In this document: positions 50,672-62,600 of the stretch, in pieces
How the letters are laid out: every line of letters begins with the position of its first letter
Numbering within the stretch: position 1 is the first letter of the stretch
Assembly: GCA_005408345.1 (NCBI GenBank)
Contig: SEMN01000031.1
Span: forward strand, 1,831,501-1,895,500
Source: Macquaria australasica
Taxonomy: Eukaryota > Chordata > Actinopteri > Centrarchiformes > Percichthyidae
Reading direction: 5' to 3'
DNA length: 64,000 nucleotides
Notes under the pieces: model-generated
The model's input: only the letters and a program-made list of their open reading frames with translations
Databases searched by the model: none
Told to the model about the DNA's origin: nothing
Program-made: the position numbers and the translations under genes

Positions 50672-53600
50672 CAGGCTGGCTATTCGAGTTACACAACCTC
50701 AGCTGCAGTTGCATTGGTTGTGTCAGTCAGCGCTGGAAGAAGTACTCAGATCTTTTACTTAAGTAAAAGTAGCAAGGCCACAGTGTAGAAATACCCTGTT
50801 ACAAGTTAAAGTCCTGCATTCAAAATGTTACTTAAGTAAAAGTACAAAAGTATTAACATCAAAACATACTTAAAGTACAAAAAGTAAAAGTACTCATTAT
50901 GCAGAATGGCCCATTGCAGATTAAGATATGTTATATTATTGTATTATAATTAATGATGCATTAATGTGTACATCACTTTGATGTTGCAGCTGGAAAAGGT
51001 GGGGCTTAGGTAGCTTGTGAATTTCACCAAGGGATCAATAAAGTCTTATCTTTATCCATAGTAGATCCCCGGCTGTCCACATGTCGAAGTGTCCTTGGGC
51101 AAGACACTGAACCCTAAGTTGCTCCATCTGTGTGTGAAGGGGTGAATGAGACCAATCTGCAAAGCGCTTTGGGAACCGTTAGGTTGAAAAAGTGCTATAT
51201 AAGTGACGTCCATTTCCCATTACTATATTTTGTATCTGCAAAGTAACTAGTAACTAAAGGTATCAAATAAACGTAGTGGAGTAAAAAGCACAATATTTGC
51301 CTCTGAATTATAGTGGAGTAGAAGTATAAAGTAGCAGAAAATGTACCTCCAAAACTGTACTTAAGTACAGTACTTGAGTAAATGTACTTAGTTACATTCC
51401 ACCACTGGTGTCAGTGTCAGTTAGAGAGGGAAGTCTCCCTCGCCTGGAAGGAAACGGAGCACTGCGTGCTGCTCTTGCTAGACCTCAGCTAGCTGGAGGC
51501 TCTGTGGCCAAACTCCATACGTCAGGACCCTGACCTCAACTAGCTCACCAACAAGCGGCATCACAGTGGAAACACGATTTTCTATGTGTGGTATATTTTT
51601 GTGCGGCCACCATCTGTGACATTTACCCAGAAGAGAGAATGTTTTGTTTCACCTCAACAGGAAAATGAATGAGTGGTCTGAATCTCTAATCAAAATGAAT
51701 AAAGCTGAGGAGCTGAGTTATTTGTTCTGACACACGTGGTCAGAGTAATCGAAATCATATCTGACAACGGGAAAACTAGGTCTTGTTTGGCCGAACCCTC
51801 TTGGAAAAGCATGAGTTTGTGGCATTTCCATATGTTAGTCCCTATTATGTAACCCCACACACAGAAACACACACTAACACATGCATACTGTCTCTCCAGT
51901 GCACATGAGCCCGTCATGCGACCAGGTCCTCGTGTCTGTGAAAGATCAGATGATCACAGAGCATCAGCTTGTAGCCTTCCTGATGCCATACTCTTTGTTT
52001 GTGGACAACTGCAACAAACGGCCTAGTGTCACGATGACGTCAATTTGGCTACAACCGAGGGCTAATCAGCTTTTTTTTCTTTCTTTTTTTCTCCCCCTTT
52101 TGTTGTTTCATGGAGCTTTCAAAAGGCTTACAATTTAGCAAGAAGTGATTTACTGCTGCCCGGCATGCTCTAAAATTCCTCTCTGTATTCCTCCTCACAT
52201 GTGTAGATTGTTTACGGAGAAGAGGAATTCTAGAGGGATGGCGGTCCGCAAGGGGCTTGGTTGCTATGGTTACTAACCCCTGAGCTGGGTTGCATTTAGC
52301 AGGAAGGAAGCTAAATTATTTGCAGACAGAAAAGAGTAAGCTCATGTAGGGAAAGTGTAATGAGTTGAAAACCTGTCTGTGTGGAATCCATCTTTTTTTT
52401 AAATTTTCACAACTCTACTGTAAAGTCGAATTAGAAATGAGGAGATTAAATCACAAAGCATTTGTTTTTTGGTGATTCAGTCAGTGGTGGAAGAAGTACT
52501 CAGATCCTTTGCTTAAATAAAAGTAACAATACAACAATGTAAAAACTTTCTGATGTGAAAGCACAGCAAAATTGACTAAAAGTATCAAAAGCAAAAGTAC
52601 TGTAGAATGGCCCATTTTTTGTATTATATATAGATTATATCATTGGATTATTATTACTAATGCATTCATGTGCAAGCAGCATTTTACTGTTGCAATAGGT
52701 CAAGGTGCAGCTAATTTTAAGTACTTTATGTACTGTGCAAATTCCCCGATCTTATAAAGACATTTGTGGCTATAATCGGGTCCTAAAACCAGGATCAGTA
52801 TTCAGATCCTTTACTTAAGTAAAATGTGCAATACTGCAATATAAAAGTACTCTATTACGAGTAAAAGTCCTGCATTGAAAATATCACTGAAGTAAAAGTA
52901 TGTAAGTGTTAGTGGGCAAGATTTTTTTTTATTTCTGTTACTGATGCAATAATGTGTAAGAAGCATTTTACTGTTGTAGTTGGTTGAGGTGGAGCTAATT
53001 TCAAGTACTTTATTTTAGGTAGTTTAATCTAGATAACAATATTTTATAAGATGATCATTTTGTATGTAAAATCTTAAGCTGCAAAGTAAATAGTAATTAA
53101 AGCTATCGAATAAATGTAGTGAAGTAAAAAGTACAATATTTCCCTATGAAACGTAGTGCAGTAGAAGTATAAAGTAGCAGAAAATGGAAGTGCTCAAGTA
53201 AAGTTAGTCCCCAGGTGTAAAACGTGGTTAAATACAATGGAGTTTCATATTCTCTATGTCTGTGATTGGTGTTGCTGGTACTTTTTATGCGGCACTACCC
53301 CTCCCAAATCCCAAAGAAGTCCATTTGGATTTCTGTTACTTAAGTTTCATCACAGTTTGTTCATAAGAGGTCTCTCTGGGGGCTAACTGACCCTAAACAT
53401 AAGTAACTTACACACAAGTAAACACTTTCTTTGTCTGTGAATGAAGAGATATTTGTTCATGAATAACCCATGTAACATATGAAACATGAGATATTTCCTT
53501 ATTTGGTGATTTAACAATGCTTTATGGTCATTTCTGTATTTTGTCATCTTCATCAAATGTGCAAGTATAGTTTGTGCCAAAGAGCAGGTTTACCACTTCA

Positions 53601-56600
53601 GTACTTTTCATATTGGGTTTTAAGAAGGTCAGAAGAAAAGAGAAAGAAAACTTGGCTGATTTTGCTATTATTAATACTTTTACACATACAGCTGTGGGGT
53701 CTGTTGGACCCTAAACAATGACGAAGCAAAGCCAGTGTCAGCAAAACACAAACATGAAAAAATAACTGAGAAAATATCACATTTATGAAATGATTTTTTT
53801 TTCTAATCCCTGTATTCTTCTTGTTATCTTTCAGACCACATTAACAGAGGTGCAATTTGGACCAATGAAGTTATTTAAAGACCCACTTCAGGTATCGTAA
53901 AACAATGCCAAACATCTGAATGATTGATGCTCATGTGCTTGAATGCATTAAGGCTCTCCACGGGAACAACAGAAGTGCTCCAGTGAAATGTTTATGTCCA
54001 TAATCATTTAGGGGCTTTTAGCTGAGCCGTGGAGCTAAACTCGGTGTGACTGTCAATATTTGGTAGCATTTTTCTAGGATTAGTATTTCAAAACGTCACC
54101 TACTTTTGTTTGCAGTTACAACTAATCTTGAGTTTCTCAAAGATACCACACCTCGCTAAGAGATTAAAGAAAGAAAGAAAAAAAAAGTCCCCATGCAAAC
54201 ATTCAAAGAAGAAGAAGAAGAAAAAAACATGTTAATGGACGTATTGTGTGCGACGCAGCCTTGGGTTGTCAAGGCAACAAGGCCAAACATTTATGACCAA
54301 GAACATACCATAATGAACAATGCACGTTATGGAAGAACTGCACAGAGGATCCATGGACCAGTTTCGTCACTGCAAATAGGACATTCTCTGACGTTCAATG
54401 GTTCATTATACAGTTTGGTACTGTGCTTGTTCCTTTGGCATGCGTTGCTGGTATTGTGTGAAAAAAAGTCCGCCTTTTAGCAATTTTAGATGTATTTTGA
54501 GACTGCACAAAATTTGGTTTCATCTTGGTTTCAAGGGTGCATTCAAGGGAGCTGAAAATTAATCGTCAGCTATTTTGATAATCGATTAATCGTTTTGTTC
54601 ATTTTTCAAACACATATGCCAGAAACACAAACACATTTGCTGGTTCCAGCTGCCCGAAAGTGAGGTTTTGCTGCTTTGTTTTGTCATATATTATAGTTAA
54701 CTGAATACTTTGGGGTTTTGGTCTGTTGGTGAGACAAAACAAGACATTTGCAGACGTCACCTTGGGCTTTTTTCACAATCATTTTTTAAATTTCAGAGAC
54801 AAAACAATCAATCATGAAAATAATAGTTAGTTGCAGCCCTGGTGCACAGCTCCTATAAGTCAAACACAGATTTTTATTAAAATAAAACCGCAACAGCTGC
54901 TAAACTTAGTATAACAATGATGATATGAAGTCAGCGAGAGCCAAAGAAAAGCAATACAGTAGACGTCCTGTAATTTAATACCATGTGTAAGTGCACAGAC
55001 TCGGCTTTATTGTCTGATGCGCTCCAGTGTGACTACAGTAGGAAAACGAGGTAGAGAGATATCCCCTTCCTGTTTTTGTCACTCACAGCTGATCCTGTCA
55101 TGCCCTCCTCCTCTCTACTCCTCCTCTTTTCTCGCGGCTCACAGGATCTGGCCCGGGCCCTCTCGGTTTTCAACAATGATGTTTTCTAGACAGAGCGATC
55201 AGACCCTGCCAAAATGCTTGCTACCCCCTTCGAACTAGTTTTTCCCCCCTTCTTGCTGTCTTTGTCCCTCTGCTACTTTCTCTGCCTTTTCTATCTGTTT
55301 CTTTGAAGCATAAACAGTGTATCCTCACTTTTTTAAAAAACAGTTTTGCTTTAATCTACTTTTAGAGATTCTTTTGTCTGTTCCTACTGGGTGTGTTATT
55401 ACTGAGCGAGGCATATCTGTCCAGTCTGAGCACAGGCATCTGAAGTGACCTTATCTCAGCCTATATTACCCCGTTCCTCCACCTCTGCGGGAATGTTGAC
55501 TTTTCTACCAACATCCCAATGTGGAATTCTGATCTAATTCCCTGTGCGTACCGAACATAGCTGCAGGACTCAGTGGTGATGTATTTATGACACGGACACT
55601 TATTGCCGCTTGTAGGGAAAATGTTCATATGTGGAATATGGTTTGCATTAGTAACACCCCTCTCAGGCGTAAGGGCTCTGTGCTTCAGGCCTGGAGCTGC
55701 GTTTTGGTACTTAAATAAAGCCACACCGTCAGAATGAATCAAAAGGACAACTGTCAAAACAACCAATCCTCTATCCCCTCATTGTGTGGAGGACAGTAGC
55801 TCTAGTTTTCTCAACAAAGTCAGGTCTTTGTGCCCTAACTCAATTTTACAGGTGTGATGCAAACTTAAAACTGCAGAACAAACTTTCCCTTCTTTACGTT
55901 CATTCTGCTCCCTGCCAACAGTTGGAGATGACGTCTGTTTGAGAGTGTGACTCATGAATCTACTCTTAGTGCAGCACTGCTCTTGGAGGCGGGCCTAAAT
56001 CTCTGGTCCAGTATTTACGCAAGTAAGGGGTTATATGAAAGTATGCTGGCAGAGAGGGAGCGTGCGCTCAATGGCTGGTTTGACGGTAGCGGCAGCACTT
56101 TCTGCCACAGCCTTGGCAGACCGGTGGGAGGGGCCGCAGCCAGTCAAGGCCACCTCGACTAATTGTGTCATAGATCATGGCAGCGGACAATAAAATCTCT
56201 GACGCACCCGAGTACGAGCTGAGCCTGATCAATCAGGGCCTGTCCAATGGAGGCCTGAGGTCACAGTCAAGCCCCGCACTGCAGGCTGATTAGGACGACA
56301 GGCGCAAATGAGCATGAACGTACCAATGATGACTTGACAGCTCAGAGCTGTTGATACACTGATGCATCAAAATCACATTTTACTGTAGCTCTCTCTTGAT
56401 GAACTGAACTAATTCTATAGCGCAGGGTGGAGGCAGACCGTTTGTGATTAGTTATGCCAGTTGTCCTACAGAACAGACCTCAGCTACTTATCAGTTAGCC
56501 CTGTAGCTCTCTAATGATAAGTAATAATAAGCAACATTTCCAGCTCATTATTTAAATACTGTAGCTTCAGTACAATTGTGACAAACCAAACCAAGAGACC

Positions 56601-59600
56601 ATATGTCTATAAATTTAGCATTTCTCCACCAGGTACACAAGTCACATGTACACAATACTTTACAACTACTAAAGGACTGCACACATTGTTTTGCATGTTT
56701 TGCCAAAATTATGTGTACTTTATATTTCCAAATGATATGATTAATCTCGAAACAATGTGTCAATTAATTGATTTGTTAATTTGTGACATTTTCGAAGTTA
56801 TTTATCAAGCAAAAATATCAAAAATAAGTTGGTTCCATTTTCTCAAATGGGAGGATTTGCAGGTTTTCTCTGTTTTTATATCGGTGTAAATTGATGTTTG
56901 AAAATTGGACTGTTGGTCGGACAAAGGTTTTTAATCCTGCCTTTTTTTCTTCATCTTCTCCTCTTCATTTAGACATCATTCCCTTTGAATATTTACACTC
57001 CCTATGTATTATAGCTCTTTGCAAACCCCTCTTTAACTCTATTTTAGAGTAATATACTTTTGGTAGTAGTAGTAGTAGTAGTATGACATTGCAAGGGGTC
57101 ACTTAAACAATACAAATTACTCAGTTGGATATATGTGCTTAGTCATCCTTTCTTTTTGCAGGTACTTTTAGTTTTTGCCAAAGAGGACAGTCAGAGTAAT
57201 GGCTTCTGCTGGGCATGTGAGAAGGCCAACTTCAGGTGCAGCATGGCACGAACACCCGAGTCGGCTCTTGAATGCTTCTTGGAGAAGCATCATGACCTCG
57301 TCATCATTGACCACAGACATTCCAGACACTTTGACGCTGAAGCACTATGCCGGTAGGACTCTTCTCTCATCATCAATGCACTTCTACTTATGTTGTATTC
57401 GTGTAATGAAGTAGTTCGGTGGTTCCCAACTATTTTTTGTCTGGTGTTCCCCACAGCCCTGTCAGATGAACTCGAGTACCCCTTTACCGACACCCGTCAA
57501 GTTACAAATGTGGACATTTTAACTGATTTTAAGCTGGATGCTATTTAAGACTATTAATTATATAAAAGTGTATAACGTTAAAATGATGTTTTCATACAAT
57601 TGAACTGTCAGTGTTTAGCTGTTAAGTCTGTTTGCATTCGTACTACCACTGAAGGGGTCGAAGCCGAACATTTTCAACCATTTATCCACTACATTTAGCC
57701 AACTCTTTCAACTGTTTATCCAAAACTTAGCTATCTTAATCATTTATCCATTACTTTTAGCTAAATATTTTAACAATTTAGCTAATGATTTCAAACATTT
57801 ATCCATTACTTTTAGCTATTTTATCCATTTATCCACAACCTTTGACTCTTCACCATTTATCCGTTACTTTTAGTTAACTATTTCAACTGTTTATCCATAA
57901 ATTAGCTATCTTAACCATTTATACTCTACTTTAAGCAAATTATTTTAACCATTTATCCAAATGGAAATTATAATTACCTGTATTACTTTTTCAAATTAGT
58001 TGAGCTACTCCATAATCTTTCTTCGTACCCCCTGGCAAATGCAGAAATGCCCTGGGGGGTAACGGTGCCCCTGGTTGGGAATCACTGATGTAGTGGACAC
58101 AGTTGAATTGAATTTGAATTCTGTTAGTGGCTGTCATCTAAGCCCAATGACATAATCCAGACCAGATGATCTTGATAGGACTAATTATAGCATGCCATTT
58201 CATGTGCTACAGTACATTTGGTAGCACGTGTGGTTGTGACTCTGCCCGGGAGTAAATGGCCAGCTCCCTTTGGGCTTTGGGATCACTGGCTTCCATCGCA
58301 TGCTACCTAGTGGAGTCATGTCAATGAGAAATGAGCGGTGCCTGCCCATACCACCCTCTATCTTTAGCCTCTGCCCAAACCAAAAACACATTTACAAACA
58401 TTCATTTGCCCTGCCCAGCGTGTATGTTAACCCTATTCATTTTGGCCAATCCATATGTTCAGTGTACACGCACAGGCTCCGATGGGGAACTAAAGGGCCT
58501 TTATGACCACTGGCTGGGGAAAACCACAGGCGGATGAGTGGCCCTGTACACTGCATTCTTTCAGAGGCCTAGGCCTGCTCACAGAGCTCCACCACTGGGC
58601 TCTGCCTGCCTGGGAGAATCGGAGCGTGAAAAACTGAAAAATACATTGATTTGATGCCATGGGCTTTTCCACCAGCCTGCTCACTGGCTTAAAGGCTCCC
58701 TCTGTTTACATTCAGGTCAATTAGAGCGGTCAACTCTTCAGAAAACACTGTGATAGTCGCCGTTGTGAAAAGGTATGTACAGGCTCCCTGGCTCACCCCC
58801 CACCCCCTTTCTACCCTTTCTAGTCCTTTTTCTCACTGTCTTTTTAAGTAGCAAATGATTAGGAATATTGTCAGAATTAAAATGCCTGACTCAGCGGAGG
58901 TCTGTAGGCCTGCAGTCTGTCATATGTTCTCTAAACAAGCATTTGTTATAGCGATGTTTGGGTGCTAACATGTGTTCTTGTTTTAAGGCCAGACAGAGAG
59001 GAAGCCTCTGTGATGCCCCTGATCAATGCTGGCTTTAATAGGGTGAGCGACATTGTGTGTGAATGTGTGTATGTGTCTTCTGCTGCCTGTGTTTGTATTA
59101 TTCTTTTGATATGCATTTTATATCCCCACTGTCAACACTCACTGTGAGGCAGGAATACAGATTGTAAATCCTCCTTGTTTGCTCAGGAGACATGTGTATC
59201 GAGTTCCCTATACCTGAATCATTGTTATTCATTGCATCAGCTGCATTATAACATATCCTATAATGGATACATTGATATGAAAATAGGATTCTAGTTGTCT
59301 TTGATTGATCCGTGTTGCTTGGTGTTGCCCTCTGACCCTCAGAGATATGTGGAGAATGCCAATATGATGGCCTGCTATAATGAGCTGCTACAATTGGAGC
59401 ATGGAGAGTTGCGGGCGCAGTTCAAACTGAGGTGAGTCGTGTACTGTACCCTTATTCAAAGCTGAGAGCAAGACATCAGTAATAGTATCCACTTTTTAAT
59501 TTAATTTGAATACTTGTTAACTCTTTCTTTAAAGAAGTATCAATGTATATTGTATATATGTATATAAATAGATGCTGGACACTCTTGATTGTTGCATATG

Positions 59601-62600
59601 TTAACAATAATTCTGATGCTGTTGTCTCTCTACCTGCACTAGGGCTGGAAATGCTATTTTCACAGCTCTAGAACAAAGCCAAGAGGCCATAGAGATCACT
59701 TCTGAAGATCAAGTAATTCAGGTGGGTTTCTAATCAATAATACTTCTAGTTGCTTTATTGTGATGAACAGTTCATCTCTCCCTCTCTGTCCTCCTCCTCC
59801 TCTTTCTTTCTCTCTCCTTCCTTCCTGTTTTAGTGCCTGTTCATGTCTTGTGATCCCAGATCTCAGTAGTGATAGTTGTGGTTTTTGTCCCTCTGAATGA
59901 CTCCTTTTATTAACGTCTAAGCACTGTAGCCTGTGTTATCACGTTATGTCTTCATATAAAATGTATGTTTTTGAGCTCCATAAAGTAAGCAATAAATGTG
60001 TCCGCTTCTCTGAAAACATGTTTTGTTTGGCATGGTTCATAAGTTGTTAGAGGTCGTCATCATCATCTTAACTGTGTCTGAACTCACTGTGGATTTTATG
60101 AACAGTAAATCCCTGTCTCACATCAAGCCTGAACACTCTTGTTACCTCTCCTTCGCAGTACGTGAACCCTGCCTATGAGTCCATTATGGGCTACCAACGA
60201 GGCGAGCTAATAGGGAAGGAAATAATAGAAGTGCCTAAAAGTGAGAAGAATAAGCCTGATCTCCTTGAAACAATAAATTCCTGCATACGGAAAGGAAAGG
60301 TAATGTGCATTCATTAAATCATCCCATCATCTACACTGCATCACCTTCTTGTGATTGTTGATACTCTTACATACATAGTTTTATAGTTTTTAATATTAGT
60401 TATAAGTAATATAGTTGTCATTGTAGACTATCGCATCCCAATCAGATCACTCTTGTAAGTACTGCAGACATCTGCTTCTGCCTTTGTGTCTGTGCATGCT
60501 TGCGTGCACATGCATCCATGTGTGGTGTAAGTCTGCACCACTGGCCATCCAGCAGCTCTGTTTCATGTGCATAAGAACAGCGGTTGATGGCTGTGCTGTA
60601 ATCTTACTACACAGAGAGCGAAGGTCAGTCCCAGAAGGGCTAACAGCAGGACAGGCCTTTTTAAGCTGCCACAGCAGTCTGTAGGTGGGGGGACATGAAA
60701 CAAGCTCACTGGACTCCATGAGCGCTCCCCCTACCCATTAAAGCAACTCGCTGCTCTCTGAAATACTCGGACCCACCCCACCTCACCACCTAACCAACAC
60801 CACAAACACCACCATGCTACGCCCAGTCCACACCCACTTTTAGGACATTTTCAAATCTTATATTTTGTCACTTTTTACGATGAATGATTCCTAAATATGT
60901 TCCTATGTCTGTACATTACGTGTCTCTGTTTCATTTCCTTTCTCTCGGTTCTGGCCTGTTATGTTCCAGGAGTGGCAGGGGATTTATTATGCCAAAAAGA
61001 AGAATGGAGACAGCATTCAGCAAAATGTGAAGATCACACCTGTAATTGGACAGGGAGGGTGAGTGACAGTATGTTGAGGCCTGGCTCATTCAGTCTTGCT
61101 AAATGTAAATTACCTTTCCAGTAACTAAATAATTAAACTGGATAATATATGAATGAAAAATGATTGTGTCCCTTTTATTTTTCCTGGTGTACTAATTGGC
61201 TTTTGTCATTCACAGAAAAATCAGACACTATGTGTCTATCAACTGGCCTTTAAATGATAATAATAAGGTGAGATGTGTTTCCAGTTTTGCTGATTAATAG
61301 TGAATGAAATGAGCTTTCTGGCCTGCATGTACCAATGTGCTTTTCTCCTCTGTCCATGCAGAGTGATAAAACCAGTGAACGTGTGCAGGCAGAGTCTCAG
61401 ACAGGTAAGATCCATCCTGAAATTCTCTCCGCTCCATAAAAATGCTGCTCGGTCTTAACTCTACTCTGCATTAGAATAACAGTACAGGTGATTTTATTAT
61501 GCTAAACTGCTCAAAAGACTGTGGAGTCTTGCAGATTTAAGTAGTTCAGGTTCTCTCTGCTGGTCAGTTTATCAGGATTAATGATGGAAGCTCTTTCCAT
61601 GGCAGCGTCACTTGTGATCTGTCACAAGGTTCGAGGATCTGGGTGCCAGCATTGTGTTTGTCATTAGGATGCACAACATTCAGTTCCAGTGTTACACAGA
61701 TGATACACTACGCTAATTTTAACTGATTGTTTGCAAACACCAAGTATTTGTTAGATGTTAATAACAATAAATTGGAGTCACATTCGGGAACCTGAGCTAT
61801 GTAAACTCAAAAACTTTGGAAATATGTCAGCAAATGTATTGCACCATGCCAGAAAATCATTGTTTTCTTTAATCATGACCCAAATTTGTAACAGTGGACT
61901 AACAGAGTGCCCAATCCTGCTTTATCTAGCTGAGAGATATCTCAAAAGAAATGAATTCTGTCTTTTGTTGACCTTGAAAAAGTTATCCACGCTTTTATTT
62001 CCTCTAAACTGGACTATTGTTCCTTGCTGTATTGTGGTATCAACTGTGAAGCCAATTCACAGCTGCAAGTGATTTCAAAATGCAGCAGCTAGGCTCCTGA
62101 CAGGCAAACAAAACAGGGATCATATCTCTCCTGTGTTGGCGTCCTTTCACCAGCTCACTGAAAAGAAGTGACTTTGAAATCTTGCTGTTTGTTTATGAAG
62201 CTTTGCATGGTCTTACAGCACAGTGTATTTCACAGTAAGTCTTATACAACACCCCTACGTCCACTAGGTCTTCTGATTAGAGGCTCTTAAGGTTGACTAT
62301 GCTTCTAATGTTATCGTACAACCCAACCAAAAGTGTTTAGTCAGCATAGTCATTTGCCATTTTGAAAATTTTATTTAAAAGCTTTCTTTTTCTTCTCTCT
62401 GGCCTTTCAAAATGACTGGTGTTTTTCATTTGTTTTGTTTCTTAATTTACTTAGACTTTTTGTTTGTGTATTGTTAGCATCTTAAGTGTGTTTTTTACAT
62501 TTAAAGCACATTTAGAAATTGCAAAAAAAAAGAAGGACATTTCCATGTTTCTGTCATTTTCAAACTGAGATATACAATATGACCATGGCAGAACTGTCTG

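Larger units (their letters stand above)
31077..53834. other. pde8a intron 1: repeats and candidate regulatory DNA
   Basis: 22.8 kb between the membrane-anchor exon and the exon leading into the REC domain. No host gene was found on either strand. Recognised repeats are listed separately. Stretches without anything I can name are about 31100-32490, 33400-34880, 35490-36640, 37600-41220, 42130-44510, 44810-45270, 45700-48320 and 51420-52490. Additional short (GT)n runs occur near 33456, 34386, 40497, 43240 and 45625, with (CTGT)n near 47660. Confidence 0.5.
53892..57161. other. pde8a intron 2
   Basis: Holds two hAT-like family B pieces. A GC-richer, non-repetitive stretch at about 56040-56310 contains TCAAGGCCA (56144-56152) and AGGTCA (56258-56263), nuclear-receptor half-site types. 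A (TAG)n run is at 57064-57083. No exon seen. Confidence 0.45.

Noticed and set aside
57064..57083. (TAG)n run near exon 3 of pde8a as a possible CRISPR-like or regulatory array
   Set aside because: It is a simple trinucleotide repeat. No repeat-spacer organisation occurs anywhere in this eukaryotic window.
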